A DNA stretch of 64,000 bases from Cercis canadensis. Taxonomy: Eukaryota > Streptophyta > Magnoliopsida > Fabales > Fabaceae. The position numbers and the translations under genes were made by a program. The notes below the pieces were generated by a model. That model was not told where the DNA came from. It saw only the letters and a list, made by a program, of their open reading frames with translations, and ran no database searches. Below, one piece after another: positions 9,741-21,673 of the stretch. Positions within the stretch are counted from its first letter, which is position 1; every line of letters begins with the position of its first letter. The stretch is taken from contig QAOA01006526.1 in NCBI GenBank assembly GCA_003255065.1, forward strand, positions 123,333-187,332, in the 5' to 3' direction.

Positions 9741-12092
9741 CATTTCTCACTCTGTTACCTCTACTCACTCCAGTTTGTTGCTTCTGTCGATCTCTTATAG
9801 TCTTATGATCTTTCACTAGTGCACTGAAATTTATTTATTGTTAGCTTCGTGATCATAGTTTTAGTTTCTCCATCATGTTGTCCCATAAGGCCCATAACTG
9901 ATTACTTTTTCACATTAGCCACTAAACCCATTTTTCTTGATCCCAGTCAAAAAAACTTTATTTTATTTTATCAGTTTCTTCTTTCATCTGTCAGATAAAT
10001 AATTATATTATATAGGCATATAATGGCCATTTACTTTGTGCTTTTCAGTTAAACTTGCACCCATAGGCTATGGTGGTTGTTGGAGATCATGAATCTGTTT
10101 GCAGTTTCTTGATTATATATATATGAAGTTTCAAATGAGAAACAGAACGAGCAAGCTGTTTCTACAAGTGCAGTTCATTCTATAGCTCCTCACTTAAATG
10201 ATTGATTGCTCAACATCGACTAAGTATATATGCAATGTAATGTATCTCAAAAAGCTTAGGGAATTAGTATCTTTTGTTGATAAATCAAAGCATTAAGCAT
10301 CTAAATTATTATTTGTAAATATCCTTATGGCACATGATATGCTCATATATATACCATGCTTCTTTTTTATTCTTTAATAAGAAAATCCTGGCATTCTTTT
10401 GATGCTATATGATATGCTCAGGTATCATGATCACAGCAAGATTCCTAGCTAGCCAGAAGGAGGCACGACCACTTGTTTTAGTTGGAAGAAGGACCATTGT
10501 GCAAATGGGAATTTAATTTTTGGGCAAGGAGACTGCAAAAGCAAGCCCCAAGAAAGAAAATATATGGGGTCCAATGACCATGACATATTGTAGGACATAT
10601 GCTTGGTCAGGATTCATCCAAATCTACCTCACAAGTTGTTCATTGATTTGCTGCAAAGATGCACCCAATCAAGAGTAAGGATTACAAAATCTTATTTAGT
10701 CTATATTTCACATTTGATGTAAAAGATCTCAATTAAGTCTTAACAGTATTATTATTCATGAATAAAATTAATTAGTTGATCAGCTAGTGAGTAATTATCT
10801 TAGCCATTTTTTGTATTTTGTAGTAAAATACAAGTTATAAGAGGAAATGGGTCCTTATCAATTATTAGAGGGCCTTTGCCATTTTTTGTGTCTTGTAATT
10901 TCAAATCAATGTGTTTGTAACAGTGAGAGTGATAGAGAAATATTGTTTCTGAAATTGGGAGTTTCATTTTCTCTTTTCCAATTCCAAAGACATAAATAGA
11001 AACCATCTCCGGTAAACAATGTGAACCACAGAGAGGAAAATCACTTGTCGTGCCTGCAAGGAACATGATTTTAATGAGGAAGACCTAAGACCTCTTCTCA
11101 TTTTCTAAACCTACTAAGCTAGAGCTTAGCAAAGGACAACCTGTTATTTTCTGAACCCTAGGAGGTCACAAGTTGGGACATCATATGTAACCCCCCCCCC
11201 CCCCNCCTAAATTCATTAAAAAAAAAAATAGAACAAGATTTAAATGCAGTACAAATAACTGAAAAAAAATTAATTAATAAAAATAAAATAAAATAAATTA
11301 GAAACAAAATGTTACACAAAAAAATTTCTGAAATTAAAATGGTAATGTGTTCATTTCTTTTATATCCTAAGATAGTTTGGTAAGTTCATCTTAAGGATTT
11401 CCTACACTGTTATTAAGGAAGCCATCAATACTGCAAACTAAAGATCTAATCTATATAAGGATGTAATATATATTTTGGTACATATGTACATGTAGCTAAT
11501 ATTGTAATTAAACTGCTAGAAAAGTAACTGTAGCTAGAATTATAGTAACTGTTAGTTTCAAATTTTACCAGGTATCTACATATTACGGTGGGCATGAGTA
11601 TCTACTTCAGGAAAAAGGAAAAAGAAGGTGATTTGATTCACAATAATAAAATTATTAGGGGAAAAGTATAATATCAAATAGCTTGTAGTTGAGTGATACA
11701 AAAGTTATTTTTAAGACTTGTGAATTTCATGTTTAAATTCAAAATCGTAACCAAAAGTACAAAAAAAAAAAACATATGAAAATTTTAAACATGCCAAAGG
11801 AAACCGTGGATTACACATCCGTCTATCCATATTTTGATCATTTGCACAGAAAAACACAAAAAGAAATATTGATATATAAACCCCTTTCTTAATTGGTTTA
11901 GGGGAACAAAAAGACATACAGCAAAAATTAGCAACTAAAGTATAAAGGTTGAATAGAAATAGATAAACTAACAATTAAAAGCTTTGAGGTATATATATGG
12001 AGGTGACAGCAAGCATATATTCAGTATGAATATATATAGGGATATAAAAGTTGTGATGCATGTAACAGGGACTCAAGTCACTTGCCCTTCCC
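9741..12092. other. intergenic region downstream of MIR157, no gene seen
   Basis: The left part probably belongs to the MIR157 primary transcript. There is a poly-C run of 14 with an N at 11205. Open frames at 10800-11066 and 11711-11974 (minus) have no recognisable domain. Confidence 0.45.
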
Positions 12093-12835
12093 AATACTCA
12101 TTATTGTACCTGTTCAAAAACTTCAGGCATCAATTTTGTGACAGAAAATATTCAACTAGGAAAATATATAGTTTACAAGTGATATGAAACAGAACTTTTT
12201 GATCTTGGAAAGTAAAAAATTTCAACTGCACTTAGTTCTTGGTCCATGACTTCCACCTTTTAAAGTTTTCCATTCTGTTCTGGCTCATTAGAAGAAGAAG
12301 AAGGAAAAAAGAGTGCAAGTAAATTAATGAAAATAGGGAAGATACTTGAGACACATGCCTTAAGGATGTGCTTGATAGAAGTAAAAAAATTGTTTTGTTT
12401 GAACTCTTCACATTACATGTTCGTCCCTGCAAATATTTGTTAAGAGTGAAATGCAAATGATGANAATACTCATTATTGTACCTGTTCAAAAACTTCAGGC
12501 ATCAATTTTGTGACAGAAAATATTCAACTAGGAAAATATATAGTTTACAAGTGCTATGAAACAGAACTTTTTGATCTTGGAAAGTAAAAAATTTCAACTG
12601 CACTTAGTTCTTGGTCCATGACTTCCACTTTTTAAAATTTTCCATTCTGTTCTGGCTCATTAGAAGAAGAAGAAGGAAAAAAGAGTGCAAGTAAATTAAT
12701 GAAAATAGGGAAGATACTCGAGACACATGCCTTAAGGATGTGCTTGATAGAAGTAAAAAAATTGTTTTGTTTGAACTCTTCACATTACATGTTCGTCCCT
12801 GCAAATATTTGTTAAGAGTGAAATGCAAATGATGA
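12093..12835 (+). repeat. 371-bp direct duplication separated by a single N
   Basis: Copies at 12093-12463 and 12465-12835 are the same length and differ at only a few positions (for example GTGATATG/GTGCTATG, CTTGAGAC/CTCGAGAC). They are separated only by the N at 12464. The sequence has no recognisable gene. The pattern fits two alleles or overlapping contig ends left unmerged in assembly better than a biological tandem repeat. Confidence 0.9.
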
Positions 12836-12999
12836 CCATTTTATTTTATTTATTCTCTTGGCAATAAAATCATTTTCAGTTCTCTCATTCCCATCACTCT
12901 TATTTTTACTTCATTTACTTTTGTTTTTTTTTTTTAATTTACTTTTTGTTCTGACGAAGCACACCCTGATATGTATAATTTGGAGAGAATGATCCATTT

Positions 13000-13187
13000 A
13001 GCTTAAAAAGTACGATTACAAAGATAACTAGGAAAAGAATCTTCATGTGGATTAATTTCAGTAGCTTAAAAAGTACGATTACAAAGATCACTAGGAAAAG
13101 AATCTTCATGTGGATTAATTCCAGTAGCTTAAAAAGTACGAATACAAAGATCACTAGGAAAAGAATCTTCATGTGGATTAATTTCAG
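13000..13187. repeat. 63-bp minisatellite, three copies
   Basis: Units start at 13000, 13063 and 13126, each beginning AGCTTAAAAAGTACGA and ending in ATTAATT(T/C)CAG. Because 63 is 21 codons, a repetitive hydrophobic frame stays open on the minus strand (MKILFLVIFVxVLFKLLxLI), but nothing else supports coding. Confidence 0.9.
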
Positions 13188-16100
13188 GGTAAGTTTTTAA
13201 ATTGATATTGTTCTTATTTAAATAGTGACTGAAGCGTCATAGTCAAAACAGCAAATCTAGCTTCATATATAGTACTCTCAGCCTATTTGAGTCAAATATC
13301 GTGCAGTGCAACTAAAGAATATCAAACGATATTTAACTTTTGGTTTTGATTGGTTGCTAAATGCTATTTCATTGGAAAGGAAAAAAGGCAGAAGAGGAAA
13401 GATTCCTTTGACCTTAATCACCTTTTACAGTGAAAATGCTCCCAAGCTAGACAAGATCTTCTTTCCATACGTAATTAGGCCATGGTTATGAAAAATAGGA
13501 ACAAACCCTAAACTTTACAAAGTGAAAGTGAGTTTATATAGATTGCAGCTGTTTCCATCTCATTGGATAATCTCTCCAACTATTTAGCTATTAACTTCTT
13601 CTTTNAAAAAAAAAAAAAAAAAAAAAAAAACAATGGCATGAACTAAATATTTAGAAGAAAAAAAAAAGAGTTGGAATCCATCTTAAAACAAAAGGAATAT
13701 TTTCAATAGAATCTCTGTCCAATCTAAGTAACAATAAAGATTGGGAAATGTCTCTTTGATATGTATCCCGATACTGAAATTTTGGAGCCTAATCAGCACA
13801 AAATGAAAACAGACATCATGTTAGTAGAACTGAAGGCAACATCACGTGTACAGTTTTTCCCTTACTCAGCAGTAATTAATTTTATGAGTAGACAGTTGCT
13901 ATGAACATGCTTCTCATGGAATTGGCACCTTGTGGTGGTGGATTATTTGGTTGACTAGCATGCTCTGTGGCCCATTATCATGTGTACGTGTCTTAAAAAT
14001 TGAGGCCAAGTTGATAAAGCACACGCCTGCCGCATACAATTCATTATTACCTCTATGATGCTAGTGTTGAAAGAACCAATGCTTCATCACTGTCATAGTT
14101 CGAATATCCATTGGCGATAAGTAATAACTGCATTCTGCATAAATGGTTCAGGAAATTTAGCAGTTATCTGGTTTTTCTTTGTCGAATGTAAGCTTTTCTG
14201 CTTTTGTATATTGTTGACTTTTCAATTATTCAAACCTTAACAACGTTAACTTTCCTCTCTCTCTCTCTAAAAGAAAGTTGTTCTATACATCAATATAAAT
14301 TTCTATGAGCAAATTACTCTCTCTTCACTTGTGGTTTGGATGAAATTCATTTTGCCCACTTATAGTTTAGAAAGTTTCACTCTACCCACATTTCTTTTTC
14401 TTATTAATTTACTCACCCTCCATTAATTCAAATTAACATAACGAGGGGGAAAAAAACAAATTTCTTGAGACATCATGTATCTGGACAGTCTGCTAATTTG
14501 AAGAAAAGTGAGTAACAGAAAGAACGCATGTGGGAATAATTGAAACTTCGAAAACCATAAATAGATGAAATAGATTCCAGCCAAAGCATTTGATTTTGGA
14601 AGCAATTATATTGACCATCAACTTGATAGGACTTTATTCTAATATCTGAAAGCAGCCTTCTTTATAGGCCAGCAAAATTCTAGGCAGATAGGTAGAGATA
14701 GAAGATAGGATTACCCTCAAAAGCTAGTCAGATCGTCGGTGCTAAGATATAGTAGGTTAAAAGATTTTTTTTTAATAGAAACAACAAAAAAATAATACTT
14801 ACACGTACTTTTAATATTATAAATTAAAAATTATTAGATATAATTTAGTAATAAAGAATTTAAGTAGTGTACAAGAGAGTATAAGTTCGAATTTACTTGT
14901 CGTCATATAACATTAACTCAAGCTACTTATACACCAGATAAAAAAAAAAAAAAATCGATTCACTTAATTTATTTTTTATTGAACGAAATTAACTAGTGGA
15001 CCTATGCTGAGGTAAACATTGCATATTTTTTTGCCTTCATTGCTGCATTCTCCTCAAGGCCATGGAAGTTACCAATAATGGTTTCTAGTGTTCCTTTCAT
15101 GGCCTTATGGCCCCATTAGGTTGATAGTGCTTTATGGAAAGCCACCCAGAGAAAGCCAAAAAGGAATTTTGACCCTAGTAGTCCAATTAATACCACTCCC
15201 AATTTTGGATCATTATGGATAGCACGCTTCAAGATTGTCTGTGAACAAAGAGAAATTATCTATAGAATAGAAAGCTCAGCAATGTTTTGCACATTAATCA
15301 TCTTAATAAATAATATTGTGGCCTTAGAAGTACACTTGCTGATATGACATATATGCATGCCTTCTTCTGATATAAACTAGGCCAATACTGAAAGCTGATT
15401 ATTTTCAAAAAAAATAGTCTTGCAATGGAAGGATGTTGGCCGTCTCATTCAAGACAATTATCCTAATCACCCGAAATATAAAGGAATAGACAAGTAGCCT
15501 TTTGAATGGAGGTGTGTTCGGATAAAAATGCATTTTATTTTAAGAAAATAAATACTTCTTTAAGTAACAGTAGAAGCTGTGTTTCTAAGCTTCTTTAAAA
15601 GCCCTAATTTAACTAGATAAAATAATTTTAAAAGTTATGAGAAGTTCATTTAAACATATATAAACAAATTTTAAGTAAAGTACTTTTTTTAACAACACTT
15701 CTCTATTCAAAAATAAAATTGGCAAAAAAGTTTCATTTACAATTAAAAAAAAACATTAAGTTTTGCTGAAATATTCCTTTCAAAACCCCTTTCTCTTTCA
15801 ATTTTACGAGAAAGGTGTACTAATTGTTTCATCTTTAACATTCCCTATCCCTAAAACAGGCATGGTTTTATCAATTTTTAGTGTCACTTTACATCCCTAT
15901 AAAATATTATCACTAGCATAAGGAGAGTGGTGAAACAAAGTTTAGCATGAGTACTCTCAGAGAGAAGGCAGAGAACATAGATAATTGACTGAATATCACA
16001 TGAACCATCTTTATCTAGTTGTGAATATTCTTCAAGTTAATTCCAACAACCCACATGGGGAAAAGCAAGAAACATTTGGTAGCATGCAGAAAATCAATTT

Positions 16101-16446
16101 ACTACATATGACAAAGATGGATATGACTCAAGTGTGATAATTATAACATGTACCCCATGCAAGGCATCCTAAATGAGAATGCTCCAAGCAAAATGTACTT
16201 CACTCTAGTACCAAAAGCTGGAACCAGAAAGCACTAGTAGTGGTCTCAATATGAAATCCTTCCACACCCCACCACCAACCCCCAAGATACTGCAGATTCT
16301 TTTCTATAGATCATACGCTATGATACGCACCAATATAATTACAAATATAAACATACAAGATTTACACCTGAATACCAAGATCAATATAAGCAGCTAAATG
16401 ATAATATCAATCAGGTTCAACTGCTGCTCAATGATTAATAATAGAC
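13188..16446. other. intergenic region, no gene recognised
   Basis: AT-rich sequence with a poly-A tract next to an N (13605-13630) and a CT-rich run near 14258. No open frame shows a recognisable domain. The right end (16200-16446) is the 3' flank of the first DUF599 gene and still resembles the coding tail of the second copy. Confidence 0.45.
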
Positions 16447-19336
16447 CTATGCTGATTCCATATCACCAGTTTCACTCTCCTTGAATGACTTAGTGTGAAG
16501 ATCCCGTGTAATTTGACTCGTTGTGTCCAAGAAGTACAAAAGAAATGAAGTAAAGCAGCAACAAGCAAGCATGGGTATGGGTCCATAAATCCAAAGGACA
16601 AGAGGCAATGACAAGTAGAATGCCCGCAATCCAAGAGACCAAGAATAACTTCCACGATTCAAGGTTTTCGCAACATACTCGATAAAATCAGTTTTGCCTT
16701 TCAGTGCTGGTGCAGTGATTAAGAAGCTGGCATGTGCATAGTATCTAATAGACTGCACATTGCATAGAAATGCAACAAGGAAGCATATTGAGATGGAAAG
16801 TTGTTTGATTGAAGAACCAAGGGAAGTCTTATTGCCATAAACTAGTTTGGAGGCCGAGTTACTGCTTGAAAAAAGGCCAATAAGTGAACTAAGTGTGATA
16901 GCTGTTGTAGCAAGAAGAGTAGATGCCATGATATTGTTGCGAATTGTTTGAACCGCTAAAACCCCATTTTTCAAGGGGTCCTGAAAATATAGCCATGGAA
17001 TTTATTATAAATTAGTGTCTTATTAAATATAGTTAAACTACATATAAGAGATCATCAAAATAGACTCTAAATTTTTGGGAGGGGTACCGTGAAGGTATGC
17101 GAAGAAATAGAAAAGAAACTTGCAAAAGAGATTCAATTCACAAACAAGCTAATACCTCTAACCCTATACTACACCATGTTAAGCTAGATATGACATAGTC
17201 AGCAAGGGTATTCAATCTAAGAAAAACGATTATCACACTCATACCAGATAGGTTTCTGTTAAGTAAAGCTGCCTTATTGAGAATCCACATAATTTGAATA
17301 GGACCCAGTCTTTCAAAATTGTAGTTAGTAAATATGTGATTAACAATCTCCATCATTAGCTAATTTGATAGTGTCTCTCCCACATAGCACCTGAGTCACA
17401 AAAGCATTATTTTTATCCTTCTGCATATGGTTGCATTCTCAACTATTATACAACCATTTCATGGGGCAATATAACTTAACACATGCTCTACTAACTGATA
17501 TAGAATAAATTTGCAGACCAACATAACCAGGATGAGTTCCCTCCAAACTTCATAAATTCCGTAAGAGCCTTCCAGAAAAATAATCCCAAGTCTCAATCAA
17601 CTAAATTTCTATGGCACTTAGTTAGTTCACAATCATCAGAACAGTTCAACCAGGTTTCTTCCATTGTTTTTTAACTGCTTATTATGTGGGCTTCAGCCAA
17701 ATATTGTTGGTGCAATTGAAGGATATATAGAACCGTGCATGTGTGTAAACATGTAAATGTAAGTGTAAAAAAAGAAAGAAGTTAATGAGGGCGGTGAAGC
17801 CCATTGAATGCATGAAGAAATGGAATCAAAATACCCTGCATTTTGGTGAATTGGAGTATAAGTAAATTGAAGAGACAGATCGTGTAGCGTGAAAATTTGA
17901 CAGAGAAATTTTAAAGAAGCTCTATAAAAGGAGGATTTCTCTTAAGTTAATTGCATAGAGAACAAAGCAACTTAAGAGAAAAAGAATGCACTGAGATGTC
18001 ACAACCACATAGAGTTGTAGGTATCACACCAAAGAGACTGAGAAATATTTAAGTGTTTCACAGAGAGAGTACTATAAGCAGTAAAATTGTAAGAGATTTC
18101 TGGACTTGAGTATAAACACTAAATTAATTTTATCATAGATAGTAAAATACTTTTCGGAGTTAATTCCGTAATTTTTCCGGAACATTAGAAGGTTTTTCAC
18201 CTTAAAACTTAAGTGTTATTTTTCTTCCACAGTTACTATTTTTATTTGTGAATTATTAATTACTATCCACACATTTGTTACTGTTCACTATTCATTACTG
18301 CACCATTTTTCCCAACATAATATTGATCTATAACCAACACGTATATTCATAAGTTCACAAAGCTCAAGTGAGGTCTCATCCAAAATCTCTTTCAATCAAG
18401 AGGACAACTATATACCGGGTTGCTAACAAGTTATTTGCCTTATGGAAATTCCACAAGCACAGGCTCCCAACCTGCATGTGAAGTCCCTTCTTTTCCACAG
18501 GATTCGAAAGTTTAAAGTTCAAATCAACTTCCATAATATCTTCCCTGCCTCATAAAATAAGGTTTTAAGCAATATCTAGCTATCCTTTCCTTTTCAACTG
18601 ATTGCTCATATCAGTTTCTTACAGCAATTTCCACAGACTTCTATTACAACAACAAGATCGATACTTTTCACTAGGAAACTAGACACCAATACAGAGGCAT
18701 CCTGGATATGAATATGCAAAATTTCAGAAGACAAGAACAATTACTGCACAATTATGCCTCTGCAAGATAAGGACTACCAGAATCACACAGGAGAGTGACC
18801 CGCTCTTACTCTTACAGGCAACACAAAACACTCAGCGCAAGAAGAAAAAATATCCTTTCTGACGGTATGACTATGAATTACATCATTGAAGCTGATTTTT
18901 CCCAAATTAAAATGACTAGTTTTATCCCTAAGAAAACTCTACACTGACAGTGACCCGATTAAGGGGAAACCAAATTAACGCATACAATACTGTGTAAAGA
19001 CAAGACCACAATTAAATCACCGGTGGGGTTTTCTAGACCAAAATATGTCATTTCTAGTCACAAATTTCCATAAAAATGTCAACTTTTGTGGATTGGTAGA
19101 GTAAAATAGCTTAGAAACAACAACAACTACCAACTGACAAATAGAAAAATAGAGAGAGAGAGAATGTTACTAACAGTCATCATAGAAAGAACCCACTGAT
19201 GGCGAGATTGAGCATTTAGGCCAATGACAGTTCGAGAGGGGTTTTGCAGTATATTGCAGAGAAGCCAAACGTGATATATTGCCAGTACCAACAGACCCAG
19301 TGGTACCAATACATAATCCAGACACTGTTCTTCCAT
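16447..19336 (-). CDS. DUF599 family multi-pass membrane protein, copy 1
   Basis: Two exons on the minus strand: 19336-19175 (54 codons) and 16980-16447 (177 codons plus stop), joined in phase 0, giving 231 residues. The donor is GTTAGT and the acceptor TTTTCAG. Exon 1 begins MEEQCLDYVLVPLG and contains the first membrane helix, ending in the family motif RHQWVLSMMT. Exon 2 starts DPLKNGVLAVQTIRNNIMA and carries about three more helices (near LLATTAITLSSLIGLF, LSISICFLVAFLCN, LPLVLWIYGPIPML). DUF599 has no firmly known biochemical role. Copy 2 lies about 2.3 kb upstream in transcriptional terms, in the same orientation. Compared with it, this copy stops early (TAG after MESA): the sequence after the stop still resembles copy 2's final 30 or so codons. 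The 2.2-kb intron carries a solo LTR. It is probably functional, with a shortened cytosolic tail. Confidence 0.88.
17705..18318 (+). mobile_element. solo LTR with target-site duplication, in the intron of DUF599 copy 1
   Basis: The element runs from TGTTGGTGCAATTG to TTTTTCCCAACAT, with inverted TGTTGG/CCAACA ends. It carries a TATA-like CTCTATAAAAGGAGG near 17920. It is bounded by the direct repeat AATAT at 17700-17704 and 18319-18323. At 614 bp with no internal domain it fits a solo LTR, most likely copia-type, left by recombination. Plus-strand orientation is taken from the TATA box, so it lies antisense to the host gene. Confidence 0.8.
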
Positions 19337-19784
19337 CCCCAGCTACCAACCTCTTTAGTCTTTACCCTTTCTTCAGTTGTCAGCAGTGGTGACTGATAAC
19401 CTAGTAGACACACCATAACGTTTCCTGTGTACCCCTCACTCTCACCACCTGACAAGAATCTCAGTCCCACGTTAAATCTTGCAATTTGGAACCAATGCCG
19501 CTCATCAATCATACCTATCAAGTACCAACCATTGTCTTTACCACTTGACTTGACTCGGACACCACTCACATTGTCGCTCTCTACACACTTACCACGTTAT
19601 CTATTACGGGGCCCTCTTAACACCCAACCCCTGCCACCTGTCAGCAGCCACCACTTTGTTATTATTTTTCTCAAATTCCGCGATTGTTGAGTGTTTCTTT
19701 GCAAGGCAGAACAGAGGATTCCTTTCTTCTTCTTCTTCCGATCATGGGAAAGAAAATTAGATTCCATTCCCAAGTGTTTTTATA

Positions 19785-20166
19785 GGTGAGGATATGCTAC
19801 ATCTTTTTTAGAGGGTGCAGCATTACACATCTTTGGGTAGGATTAGATAGGATCCATCTAATAATGTTGGCATCTTTGCGAAAATTTAGAAAAATTAAAT
19901 CATTTAATATGTGTTAAAACACAAAAAATTTTATAAAATATAAAAATGACATGATATAAAAATATATATCAAGAAATATTTTTTTTAAATATACTTTTTA
20001 GTATATTTTTTTTATATTATATTATTTTTATATTTTATAAAGAACGGTGTGTTTTAGTATATACTTGATGATTCAATTTTTTGAGATTTTTGCAATAACA
20101 TCAAAATCACATTGTAAGTCTCATTGAGTTCTATCCAACTAAAGAAGTGTAACACGATGCTTACCA
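19785..20166. mobile_element. 382-bp foldback MITE with 8-bp target duplication
   Basis: The element starts GGTGAGGATATGCTACA and ends ...ACGATGCTTACCA; the ends are imperfect inverted repeats. The interior is a long palindrome: the AAATCATTTAATATGTG... arm near 19900 pairs with the CACAC...TTGATGATTCAATTT arm near 20070. TTTTTATA flanks it exactly (19777-19784 and 20167-20174). An 8-bp duplication fits a hAT-type non-autonomous element. A related copy lies at 32361-32731. Confidence 0.8.
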
Positions 20167-20227
20167 TTTTTATATTCAAAAGATTAAAGCTACTCATGCA
20201 TATAGAATTACTCTATTAAAAAAAAAA

Positions 20228-20680
20228 TTAAATATATTGTAGGTCTCTATAATTTTTTTTTTCCTCTTTTAGGATCCTTATAATTTGAAATTTTTTTAAT
20301 TGGGTCTCTGCCGTCACCCTTGATTATAACTACGTTAGTTTAATGCTGACATGACAAATGACTTGTCTATCATAATAAAATAAATTGACATGGTACAAAA
20401 ATTGTCACCTCATCCACTTTTTTATGCACTTTTTTTAAGTTAAAATTTGATAAGGTGCCAATTTTTGTGCCATTTTGGTACTACATCAACTTCTTTTATT
20501 GTCACATAGACAAGTTGTTTGCTATGTCAGTACTAAACTGACGAAGTTATAATCGAGAGTGACAGTAAGGACCTAATTAAAAAAAAAATCAAATTATTAG
20601 GCCTAAAAGATGAAAAAGAAATTGTAAAAACTTGATTCAAAATTTGTCTAAACTATATAAAAACTTGTAATACATTTAAA
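20228..20680. mobile_element. foldback element with arms of more than 150 bp
   Basis: The left arm (TCTTTTAGGATCC, TTAATTGGGTCTCT, GTCACCCTTGATTATAACT, GACTTGTCTAT) is matched in reverse complement by the right arm (GACAAGTTG, AGTTATAATCGAGAGTGAC, AGGACCTAATTAA, GGCCTAAAAGATG). The centre is near 20440. No coding capacity and no convincing target duplication were found. It is a MITE-like non-autonomous element of a different family from its neighbour. Confidence 0.75.
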
Positions 20681-21673
20681 CAAAAAAAAAAATACCTCCT
20701 TATCTTTTCTTCAGTTGTCAGCACTGTTGACTGGTAACCTTTGCCATTATTTTTCTCCAATGGCGTGCTTGTTTAAATGTTTCTTTGAAGGCAGAACAGA
20801 GGTTTTCCTCTTTCTCCTTCTTCCACAGCATTATTCTATTCAAAATCTGAGTGTCCAAAAGATGCCATTTTTATCCAAATTAGGCATACGGAGAAGCATG
20901 TTTGATGTTTTCGAAATAATTTTTAATCAAGATCACTGGGTAATTTGTTTATGTTTACTTGATTTAAATTCCATTGAGAATGAGTGTAATATGATACCCG
21001 ATCATGAAACCTTTTGCTGATAAAAATATAAAATAAAATAAAATCAGAATACTAATTGCTGTGCCTGTGATGTTAAGCCTCCTTCAACTTTAAGACAATC
21101 AAGTTCCTCATTCATAACTCATATTATGGAAAAAGTTTTATCACTTCATTATACATTGAATATTAGTCCTCAATATGGAGCACAAAGTATAGAATCAATA
21201 AACTTTTTCATCAGTTTCTGCGTGTCAACACCTTGGAGCCCGTATGGCTCGCACATTGAAAAGAAAGAAAGAAATTTTACTAGGAGTTAATATGCTGACC
21301 TTAGTACAGAAGATACAGAACATAAAAACTCCATGGGATAACCAACAAACCATGTTCATCCAGCTCTCTAAACAAGATGGTGCAGGCACCTTCTTGACTA
21401 AACAAATTGTTATGGGCATTTTCACAATGAAATTTAGGCTACAAGAATGAGGACAGTTCAAGTCTCCAACAGCCTAATACAGCAAGAAAGAATTGAGTAC
21501 TTGATGTTAAGCACATGAGTAAGTCCATGCCAATCAAATGCAAACCATCTTTAGATGAGTTTTAGAACCAAAAGCAAGAATAAAAAATAACAACCTAGTG
21601 CTCTCATATGAAATCCTTCCCCACTCAAAAAGTACATATATACTACATCGTGCCAAAAATATCACAAATATAA

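Larger units (their letters stand above)
19366..20835. repeat. relic direct duplication of the DUF599-1 5' flank, split by two transposons
   Basis: The 5' flank of DUF599 copy 1 (about 19366-19400 and 19655-19740) recurs at about 20703-20835. Shared blocks are TTTCTTCAGTTGTCAGCA, ATTATTTTTCTC and GGCAGAACAGAGG followed by CT-rich sequence ending CTTCTTCC. The second copy lacks roughly 250 bp of the first. The elements at 19785-20166 and 20228-20680 lie between the copies. This looks like a leftover of the tandem duplication that produced the DUF599 pair. Confidence 0.65.

Noticed and set aside
12939-13172. Repetitive hydrophobic minus-strand frame
   Set aside because: Explained by the 63-bp repeat; no start context or other support.
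19216-19569. 117-codon minus frame overlapping the start of DUF599 copy 1, with a similar frame in copy 2 (23316-23534)
   Set aside because: The shared part is the alternative-frame shadow of homologous exon 1; the upstream parts do not match each other.
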